From the NCBI GenBank assembly GCA_964558295.1, contig CAZLDQ010000128.1, positions 1-16,809 of the forward strand: a stretch of 16,809 bases of DNA. The letters run 5' to 3'. This document shows, one piece after another, positions 1 to 6,358 of the stretch; position 1 is the first letter of the stretch; the number at the start of each line of letters is the position of its first letter. The notes under the pieces are model-generated. The model was not told where the DNA came from and made no database searches. It saw nothing but the letters and a program-made list of their open reading frames with translations. The DNA comes from JBDKTH01 sp964558295 (GTDB lineage Bacteria; Planctomycetota; Planctomycetia; Pirellulales; Thermoguttaceae). Position numbers and translations under genes: made by a program.

Positions 1-53
1 CGCGCACCGGGGCTCGCGTGGCCGGCGGTCTTGGTGAAGCGCGGCTGGCTCAT
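1..53 (-). CDS. 5' end of an unidentified protein, cut by the window edge
   Basis: An ATG on the minus strand at 53-51 opens a frame that stays open to the window edge and reads MSQPRFTKTAGHASPGA. A strong Shine-Dalgarno GAGGAG (minus strand, 65-60) lies 6 nt upstream of the ATG, which is the main reason to call it. A possible promoter with a perfect TTGACA -35 box lies about 100 nt further upstream. Only 17 complete codons are visible, with no signal peptide or domain, so the product cannot be named. It is divergent from the large secreted protein that starts near 251. Confidence 0.55.
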   Translation of the reverse strand, partial: MSQPRFTKTAGHASPGA

Positions 54-157
54 CGTTGTCTCCTCAGGGGTGTGAATGTTAGGGCCAAATTGCACGTGGC
101 GTGCCAGGGGAAAGGCCGTGGGAGACCGATTCTCGTAAGTGACGCTCTGGCAAGCGG

Positions 158-187
158 TTAAGACTTGGCCCCCAGACTGCGTGTCAA
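158..187 (-). promoter_or_regulatory. Possible sigma70-type promoter for the gene leaving the left edge
   Basis: On the minus strand a perfect TTGACA (187-182) is followed after 18 bp by TCTTAA (163-158), which matches three of six -10 positions including T1. The predicted transcript would start near 151 and give a leader of about 100 nt before the ATG at 53. The rest of the 54-250 divergent region shows nothing else I can name. Confidence 0.3.
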
Positions 188-250
188 CGCCCCGTGGGTG
201 AAAAAGCAACGTTTGATCTGGATGCGAAACGCAAATCGTGATAGAAGCAC

Positions 251-3040
251 GTGTTACGTCAAAAGCATCATCACCGCCGGCTGTTGTCTTTCCGCCACAT
301 GGCCGGCCCCGTGTACGCCAGCGCTATGCACCAACCCGCGTTCCGTCTCTGTTCGGCGACCGCTTTGCTGATCGGGCTGATCGGCGGCGTACCGGCTGCG
401 CTGGCCCAGACCGCCTGGTATGAAGGGTTTGAAGGACCGGAGTCGAGCTGGCGTCCGGCCGGGGCCAACAGCCGCTACCAGGCCGAGTTCCACGGGCGAG
501 TTCAAGGCGAGGCTTTCACCGGCGATGGCTGCGAACGGCTGCGGATCGTGGCCAGTGAAGGAACTTACATCTACTTCGCTCACGAGATTGGCCGCGTGCG
601 AGTGATTGCCGAACTAACGCCCAGCGTACAGATTCGGGCCGACCGTCCGGGGATTCAACTGTTTGTCCGGGTGGTTCTGCCCCGCACTCCCGATCCGCGC
701 ACGGGCCAACCGGTGGCCCGGTTGCTTGCCGGAACGACCTATAACCAACCGGGCCGCTGGCAGCAACTGCGCGTCGAGGCAATCCCAGAGGCGATTCTCC
801 GGGAGACGCGGGTACTGCGCACCCAATTGGGTCCGAATGTCGATTCACGCGAGGCCTATGTCGATCAGGTGTTATTGAATGTCTACGGCGGACCGGGCGT
901 GACCAACGTATGGATCGACGACCTGGATATTGCCGGCTATGTGCCGTTGGAGGCGGCCACTGCGACGCCGTTCCGCACGGCGCAAACGGCTAGCCTGCCC
1001 AGCCCATCCCCGCTGGTGCCGGTTCCGGGGCGGAGTATCGCAGCTTGCAGCCCAAGCCGATCAAGCCGTATCCAACTAAACAACTCAATCCTGCTGGTTG
1101 ATAACCGGCCGACGTTTGTGCGTGCGATTCAATACCAAGGTGAACCGCTGGCGTTTCTCAAACAACTCGGCTTCAATGCGGTTTGGCTTCCCGAACTGGC
1201 CCACGCTGAATTGATCAATCAAGCACGGGAGTTGGGACTGTGGCTGATCTGTCCGCCGCCGCGTCAGCCGGTACCCGCCGGCCTGGCGCCGGCCGACAAC
1301 GCCATTCCGCCGATTGGTCCCGCACTGGATCGGGTACTCGTTTGGGACTTGGGGGCTGGGCTCTCCAACGACCGGTTTGCCGAGATCCGTCAATGGGCAG
1401 AGCAAGTCCGTTTGGCGGATCGGCAAGCCTCGCGGCCGCTGATTTGTCGACCGGAAAGCGAATTGCGGGGTTATAGCCGGCTGGCCGACATGCTGGTCAT
1501 TGGCCGGTCACCGATCGGTTCCAGTCTGGAGTTGAACGATTACGGGACTTGGGTGCGCGAACGTCCGCGTCTGGCTCGTCCGGGGACGCCGATCTGGACG
1601 ACCGTGCAGACCCAGCCGCCTCCCACGTTGGTCCAACAGTGGCAAGTCCTCGGTCAAGGCGACCATGTGCCAACGACCATGGCGGCCGAGCAGATTCGCC
1701 TGATGGTTTACACGGCGGTGACGGGGGGCAGCCGCGGGCTGTTATTCGAATCCCAATCGCCGCTCAACGCTGAGGATGCGGATACTCGTCAACGGGCGAT
1801 GGCCTTGGAACTGCTCAATCTCGAGTTGGAGCTGATCGAACCGTGGCTGGCGGGTGGGACTTTTGTGGCTACTGTGCCGTCCGACGAAGCGGAGGTGACC
1901 GCCGGGTTGTTGCAGGCCGAGCGGGCCCGGCTGCTGATCCCCTTGTGGTCGGCACGCGGCGCCCAGTTTGTCTCCGGCCAAGCCGCCGGCAAAGGCCTTT
2001 CCTTCATCGTGCCGGGAATTCCGGAAACCAGCCAAGCCTATCAGTTGACACCGGGCGGGCTCGACCCGCTGCGACGCAAGCGGGACACGGGAGGCGTGCG
2101 CGTGACCCTCGAAGAGTTCGGCCTCACCTCGTTGGTGCTGTTTACCTCCGAACCATTGGTCGTCGGCAACCTGAGCCGCCGTGCAGCACAAGTGGGCTCG
2201 CGTGCCGCCACGCTGCAGCGGCATCTGGCCGCGGCCAAGTTCCAGGAAGTCCAACAGGTCAGCCAACGGTTGGCCGGCACGCGGAGCGTCGACAGCCAAG
2301 TGCCCAGTTGGCTCACGATGGCCCAGCAGCAGTTGCAACAGTGCGATAGCTTCCTGGCCGCACGGCAGCCGTCGCCGGCTTATCTGGCGGCGGAACGGGC
2401 AATGCGCCCACTGCGGCTGGCACAGCACACCTGTTGGCAAGCGGCAGTCGCCGGGCTGCGCTCGCCGTTAGCCAGTCCGGCCGCGGTGTGCTTCCGCACG
2501 CTCCCGTGGCATCGTGTCCTGATGGAGCGGATCGCCCGGGGACAGGTAAGCGAGAATCGCCTGCCAGAAGGACCGTTCGAAGACCTGTCCAGTATGCTCC
2601 AGGCCGGTTGGAATCTCTTCCAGCATCCAACGCCGGGCATCTTGAGCGAGGGCAGTCTTGCCTCCTCGGCCGCCCATACGGGACGCTTCGGTTTGCGCCT
2701 GGCCGCCAAGGCTGCCACGGCCGAGCAATCGCCGGTGCTCGTCGAATCGCCGCCCGTCTGGATGACTAGTCCGGCCGTGCCGGTCGCGCTGGGGGAGTTG
2801 GTCATCATTCATGGCTGGGTGCGGATTCCCACCCCGCTTACGGGCAGCGTCGACGGTCTGTTGATCGTCGATTCGATCTCCGGGGAGCCGTTGGCCGAAC
2901 GCATCCGCCAGACCGACGGCTGGCAGGAATTCACCCTCTACCGCGTTGCTCCGCAAGCCGCGCAGATGAGCCTTACCTTTGCCCTTTCCGGGCTGGGCGA
3001 AGTGTGGCTTGACGATGTGACCATCCAGACGGTGCGGTGA
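251..3040 (+). CDS. Large secreted protein with jelly-roll-like ends and a degenerate glycosidase-like middle
   Basis: The protein has 929 residues from the GTG at 251. In-frame ATGs at 299 and 326 are alternatives; the one at 326 gives the neatest signal peptide (MHQPAFRLC..., hydrophobic core, cleavage near ALAQ/TAW). No strong ribosome site favours any start. Residues about 56-230 look like a carbohydrate-binding-type jelly roll, beginning WYEGFEGPE and ending VWIDDLDI. Residues about 275-540 resemble the (beta/alpha) barrel of glycoside hydrolases (FVRAIQYQG, LGFNAVWLPE, GLWLICPP, GGSRGLLFES), but I cannot assign a catalytic acid pair. Residues about 640-740 are helical and glutamine-rich. 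Residues about 770-929 form a second jelly-roll-like unit ending GEVWLDDVTI. A polysaccharide-related exported role is inferred. The gene converges with the AAA+ gene, with 10 bp between stops. Confidence 0.85.
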   Translation: MLRQKHHHRRLLSFRHMAGPVYASAMHQPAFRLCSATALLIGLIGGVPAALAQTAWYEGFEGPESSWRPAGANSRYQAEFHGRVQGEAFTGDGCERLRIVASEGTYIYFAHEIGRVRVIAELTPSVQIRADRPGIQLFVRVVLPRTPDPRTGQPVARLLAGTTYNQPGRWQQLRVEAIPEAILRETRVLRTQLGPNVDSREAYVDQVLLNVYGGPGVTNVWIDDLDIAGYVPLEAATATPFRTAQTASLPSPSPLVPVPGRSIAACSPSRSSRIQLNNSILLVDNRPTFVRAIQYQGEPLAFLKQLGFNAVWLPELAHAELINQARELGLWLICPPPRQPVPAGLAPADNAIPPIGPALDRVLVWDLGAGLSNDRFAEIRQWAEQVRLADRQASRPLICRPESELRGYSRLADMLVIGRSPIGSSLELNDYGTWVRERPRLARPGTPIWTTVQTQPPPTLVQQWQVLGQGDHVPTTMAAEQIRLMVYTAVTGGSRGLLFESQSPLNAEDADTRQRAMALELLNLELELIEPWLAGGTFVATVPSDEAEVTAGLLQAERARLLIPLWSARGAQFVSGQAAGKGLSFIVPGIPETSQAYQLTPGGLDPLRRKRDTGGVRVTLEEFGLTSLVLFTSEPLVVGNLSRRAAQVGSRAATLQRHLAAAKFQEVQQVSQRLAGTRSVDSQVPSWLTMAQQQLQQCDSFLAARQPSPAYLAAERAMRPLRLAQHTCWQAAVAGLRSPLASPAAVCFRTLPWHRVLMERIARGQVSENRLPEGPFEDLSSMLQAGWNLFQHPTPGILSEGSLASSAAHTGRFGLRLAAKAATAEQSPVLVESPPVWMTSPAVPVALGELVIIHGWVRIPTPLTGSVDGLLIVDSISGEPLAERIRQTDGWQEFTLYRVAPQAAQMSLTFALSGLGEVWLDDVTIQTVR

Positions 3041-3050
3041 AGAACAGGTC

Positions 3051-4538
3051 TCAGTCGGCCAGCACACAACGGCCGTGGGCCCAGGCCCGGAGTTGCTCGA
3101 CGTGCTCGCGCATCAGGACCGAAAGGGGATGGGTTGCATGGATTGCTGCCAGGAGGTGTTCGGTGCAGCACTCGACGTTTTGGGAAAACGCCGCATAGAG
3201 GCCGGAGACGACGGCCTGTTCGATCTCTGCGCCGCTGAACCCGTCGCTGGCAGCCACCAACGATTCAAGGTCAAAGTCGCGATCGTCGCGGTGCCGTTTG
3301 CGCAGATGAATCGTAAAAATCATTTTGCGATCTTCCGGCCCGGGCAAGTCGACGAAGAAGATTTCGTCGAACCGGCCTTTGCGCATCAGTTCCGGGGGGA
3401 TTTCGCCGATGTTATTGGCCGTGGCGATCAGGAAGATCGGATGCCGGTGGTCCTGCATCCAGGACAAAAGCGTGCCGAACATACGCTGCGACAAGCCGCC
3501 ATCGGCTGAGACGCTACTGGCCGAGGCAAAGGCTTTTTCGATCTCGTCGATCCAGAGCACGACCGGGGCCATCGATTCGGCCTGGATAAGTGCTTCGCGC
3601 AGACGGGCTTCGCTCTCACCGATGAACTTCTGGTAGAGCACGCCCGGGTCCATACGTAATAGCGGCATGCGCCACGCCGAGGCAACGACTTTCGCGCAGA
3701 GGCTCTTGCCGCAGCCCTGGACACCCAAGAGCAAGATGCCCCGCGGCGGATCAAGGCCGTATTCGCGAGCCCGGGCGGAAAACCCGCCACGCCGTTGATT
3801 AAGCCACCGCTTGAGGTTCTTCATGCCGCCGATGTCTTCGGGCGCCACGTCGGCGACGATCGCCTCGAGGCAGCCGAGGGTGCCCAGCCGCTTCCGCTTG
3901 GCGTCCATGATCCGCGGCAGGTCGGAAGCGTCGAGGAGGTTGTCGTCAAAGATTGCACCGGAGATGATGCGGATCACCTCTTCGGTGGTCAGGCCGCGGA
4001 GCATCTGGGTGAGGTGCTCCAATTCGCGGTTGCTCAGCTTGGCCTCAATCTCCCCAAGGCTGCGGCGTTTGGCTTCGCAGAACGTGTGACGCACGAGGTC
4101 GCGGAGTTCGTCCTCGTCGGGCCAACCGACCTCGAAGGGGACCGTCAGGCGGCGGATTTCCGCCGGAAGCCCCACGGCGTCGATCAGGAACAGGGTCCAC
4201 GCGCGGCTATCGGGCGTGTAGTAGAGGTCCCGCGTCAAGCGGGCCACCTGCGGGTCCTTGCAGTGCGGTTCGAGATCCTTGTAGACGTAGATCCCGCCGT
4301 CGGCCGATTCCTTCAAATAACGCAGGGCGGCCAGGACTTTTCCCGGCTCGACCAGCTTGCGGTGGGTCGACGGCAGGATCTCGACCAAGCCCTCGGTGAT
4401 CGACCATTCGACCAGCGGCATCCCCATCTCCGTCGCCACCTGACGAACCATGCGCATGGCGCGCAGTTCGTCGGGCGTGTCGAGGGAGATGATCGGATTG
4501 CCAGCTTGGATGAGGAGCCTGAGGTTCTCGGATCGCAT
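3051..4538 (-). CDS. Ycf46-like AAA+ ATPase
   Basis: The protein has 495 residues from the ATG at 4538 (MRSENLRLLI). The same frame is open for 53 more codons upstream, but these lie inside the DUF1080 gene and look like its shadow. Residues 1-200 form a divergent N-terminal domain, of the kind seen in the cyanobacterial/plastid Ycf46 family. Residues about 235-460 are a complete AAA+ module: Walker A GVQGCGKS at 272-279, pore-type GVLYQKFIGESE at 299-310, Walker B VVLWIDEIEKAF at 326-337, sensor-1 IATANN at 371-376, an arginine-finger region MRKGRFDE at 385-392, and sensor-2 GFSGAEIEQ at 433-441. The Ycf46 role is poorly defined in general, so a remodelling ATPase in the cytoplasm is as far as I can go. 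Its start lies 8 bp after the DUF1080 stop, so the two are probably cotranscribed. Confidence 0.9.
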   Translation of the reverse strand: MRSENLRLLIQAGNPIISLDTPDELRAMRMVRQVATEMGMPLVEWSITEGLVEILPSTHRKLVEPGKVLAALRYLKESADGGIYVYKDLEPHCKDPQVARLTRDLYYTPDSRAWTLFLIDAVGLPAEIRRLTVPFEVGWPDEDELRDLVRHTFCEAKRRSLGEIEAKLSNRELEHLTQMLRGLTTEEVIRIISGAIFDDNLLDASDLPRIMDAKRKRLGTLGCLEAIVADVAPEDIGGMKNLKRWLNQRRGGFSARAREYGLDPPRGILLLGVQGCGKSLCAKVVASAWRMPLLRMDPGVLYQKFIGESEARLREALIQAESMAPVVLWIDEIEKAFASASSVSADGGLSQRMFGTLLSWMQDHRHPIFLIATANNIGEIPPELMRKGRFDEIFFVDLPGPEDRKMIFTIHLRKRHRDDRDFDLESLVAASDGFSGAEIEQAVVSGLYAAFSQNVECCTEHLLAAIHATHPLSVLMREHVEQLRAWAHGRCVLAD

Positions 4539-4546
4539 TGCGTCGT

Positions 4547-5197
4547 CTACTTGTCCAGCACCTTGATCCGGACGTTGCGGTAGGCCACGTTGTGGCCATG
4601 TTCCTGGAAGCCGATGTGCCCTTCGCGCTTGAAATCCTTCAGAGCGGTGCGGAACTTGTTCGGCGTGCCGTCGGGATTCTTGCCCGCCTCGGTCCATTGG
4701 TCGAGGTCCATTTCGGCAATCTGCACGCCGTTCATCACAACGGTGATCTTATTCTTGATGGCCGTAATGACCACATGATTCCAATCGCCGGCCTTGGCGG
4801 CGTTCTTCGAGGGGGCGACGAGGTCGTAGATCGCGCCGACGCTGTGCTTGCTCGGAGTCGGCGAGGGATTGTCGACCTGGACTTCAATCCCCGTCTGAAC
4901 GCAGTCGCGGCAGTTGTCGGTTCGGAAGAAGATGCCGCTGTTGCCCTCGGTCTTGAATTCCAGGTCGAGAATGAAGTCGCCGAAGCGGTCTTTGGTCCAG
5001 ATGTAGCCGGCGTTCTTCTTGCGGGCCATGGTGCCGTTTTCTACTACCCAACCGTCGCTGGGGGCCTTGCCCGAGGCGTCTTGCCAGCCGGAGAAATCCT
5101 TGCCGTTGAACAACGACCGCCAGCCACAGTCATCGGCCGCCTGCGCGGTGGTCAGAGCCATCCCCAGAACGATCGCTGCCGTCATCAATGCTCGCAT
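4547..5197 (-). CDS. Secreted DUF1080 (3-keto-disaccharide hydrolase-type) protein
   Basis: The protein has 216 residues from the ATG at 5197. A second in-frame ATG two codons earlier (5203) sits only 2 nt from the AGGAGG, whereas 5197 has the normal 8-nt spacing, so 5197 is preferred. A signal peptide covers residues 1-20 (cleavage AQA/ADD). The mature part has the DUF1080 concanavalin-like fold signatures: LFNGKDFSGWQ at 29-39, GNSGIFFR at 85-92, GIEVQV at 103-108, GDWNHVVI at 137-144 and GHIGFQEHG at 193-201. Its length is that of a single-domain member. The family is greatly expanded in planctomycetes and acts on or binds glycans outside the cytoplasm; its substrate here is not visible. 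It is the first gene of a two-gene unit with the AAA+ ATPase. Confidence 0.92.
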   Translation of the reverse strand: MRALMTAAIVLGMALTTAQAADDCGWRSLFNGKDFSGWQDASGKAPSDGWVVENGTMARKKNAGYIWTKDRFGDFILDLEFKTEGNSGIFFRTDNCRDCVQTGIEVQVDNPSPTPSKHSVGAIYDLVAPSKNAAKAGDWNHVVITAIKNKITVVMNGVQIAEMDLDQWTEAGKNPDGTPNKFRTALKDFKREGHIGFQEHGHNVAYRNVRIKVLDK

Positions 5198-5205
5198 CTT
5201 CATAA

Positions 5206-5211
5206 CCTCCT
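5206..5211 (-). promoter_or_regulatory. Consensus Shine-Dalgarno that decides the DUF1080 start
   Basis: The minus strand reads AGGAGG at 5211-5206. It lies 8 nt from the ATG at 5197 and 2 nt from the ATG at 5203, so it favours the shorter protein. It is the strongest ribosome site of any complete gene in the window. Confidence 0.75.
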
Positions 5212-5250
5212 AAGGGATTTGTGTGGGATTCAAAGGGAATCCAAGGTTCC

Positions 5251-5280
5251 ACCATAAGCCAGCGCACGCTCTTTCGTCAA
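5251..5280 (-). promoter_or_regulatory. Probable sigma70-type promoter of the DUF1080-AAA+ unit
   Basis: On the minus strand TTGACG (5280-5275, five of six) is followed after 18 bp by TATGGT (5256-5251, four of six). Transcription would start near 5244, giving a leader of roughly 45 nt before the ATG at 5197. Confidence 0.45.
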
Positions 5281-5970
5281 CACTCCTGGTTTTTCGTCGT
5301 CCCAGGCTTGCCCTCAGGGGGGCCTGAGACTCCCTTCATAATCCCCAGGGCGACAACGAGTCGTCACGACCGTGCCATGCCCGACATCAGGCCCTTGGGA
5401 ACCGTCGCATTGTCAAGACACTGTTGGGCGAAGAGGTCCTTCACCACGATTAGCTTAACTGGTGCGAAAGCCAGTTGCGAGACCGATTTTTGGGCCAGGG
5501 GGAGAAAAACGGTTGCAGCGTTCCCCAACGAGGAGACTGTTCTGCCTCTCCTCGAACCAGAGTGATCTTGTGTTGTGTTCGAGTTCGCATCGCACACGGA
5601 AAACCCGAAGTCCCGGAAACACGAAAGCAGGATGGCGTCCCGGAGAAGGGGGCCATCCTGCGAGAGCACCTCGCGAATCCCCTTACACAACCAACCGCTT
5701 CATAACCTGTTCATTCCAATCCGCCACAACTCCGCCAGCCTCAGACTCCGATTCCCGGTGGACCAAGACATTCCCCGAAGCCTCCCGAATCCCCCGTGGG
5801 GTTCAAAACGCTCCCAAGCGTACTTTTCTTGGAGACCCCGGTACTTTCATGGTATCTCGAACTACTCCCGTCGGCGAGCTGTCACTACAGTCTCCTACAG
5901 TCTTCGGCCTGTCTTCGTCCGGAGGCAGTGAGCCAGACACCGCCACCCCGTCCGTCTTTCGGACGATACT
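5281..5970. other. Gene-free stretch with unassigned, decayed-looking sequence
   Basis: No frame here gives a protein I recognise. Short open stretches on both strands are interrupted, lack plausible starts and share no motif. Reading the minus strand on from the stop of the sulfatase fragment gives an open run of about 55 codons that contains VRDTMKVPGSPRKVRLGAF and then stops. This suggests former coding or structured DNA rather than ordinary spacer. The stretch contains one perfect 10-bp inverted repeat (5627-5661) and a smaller 6-bp one (5313-5328). The DUF1080 promoter lies at its left border. Confidence 0.5.
5627..5661. repeat. Perfect 10-bp inverted repeat (hairpin)
   Basis: GCAGGATGGC at 5627-5636 pairs perfectly with GCCATCCTGC at 5652-5661 across a 15-nt loop. 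No T-run follows on either strand, so it is not a standard intrinsic terminator. It sits in the middle of the unassigned stretch and could be part of a decayed mobile element or of an RNA structure. Confidence 0.6.
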
Positions 5971-6204
5971 TCACCCTTTCAAAGCAGAAACCACCTCCTT
6001 GAAGTGAGGTTCATCCGTTGGCACGGCCGTGACCCGATCGTTCTCGATGTGCGCATAAGGCGGCCTGTCGAGCGAAGCGGTGATTCTGAAGAAGTAGTCG
6101 AAGCCCACTGCGTTCGGACCGTTTTGGATCAGCTTCGTGTAGTCGACTTTCCAGCCATCGGAATCGTCGCTGGCAGCCCCGCCCTCCTTGAGCGGCCAGT
6201 CCAT
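5971..6204 (-). pseudogene. Fragment of an arylsulfatase, truncated at both ends
   Basis: The minus-strand frame starting at 6204 reads MDWPLKEGG, then DGWKVDYTKLIQNGPNAVGF, DYFFRITASL and PPYAHIENDRVTAVPT. These match, in order, the internal block of arylsulfatase A-like enzymes that follows the GKWHLG motif (typically GFDYFFGI..SLD.PPY..IENDR). The CxPSR site that becomes formylglycine, the upstream metal ligands and the whole C-terminal half are absent. The frame ends at a TGA at 5973-5971 after 77 residues, with sulfatase similarity fading after VTAVPT. An ATG at 6264 opens MTCLIRIMATVGLLIF in a different frame, which could be the old signal peptide joined to this block by a deletion. That last point is inference. 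Confidence 0.8.
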
Positions 6205-6358
6205 GCCTCGAAGTCGGGAAGATCAACAGCCCGACTGTCGCCATGATGCGAATGAGGCAAGTCATTCCAAGCCGCGGAGAACACGGGAATGGATGGACCA
6301 TAAACGCCGGGGCAAGACATGTTGAACGTTCATCGCAATACCTTGTTGCCAGCGTCAA

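Noticed and set aside
3795..4583. A 262-codon plus-strand frame opposite the AAA+ gene
   Set aside because: It is fully antisense to a protein with intact Walker and sensor motifs and has no recognisable content.
4539..4697. N-terminal extension of the AAA+ ATPase to 4697
   Set aside because: These codons overlap the end of the DUF1080 gene in another frame and encode an arginine/glutamine-rich string without family similarity; the ATG at 4538 is sufficient.
5313..5328. CTCAGG-GGGG-CCTGAG hairpin upstream of the DUF1080 promoter
   Set aside because: The stem is only 6 bp with no T-run and no adjacent gene end; too weak to call a terminator.
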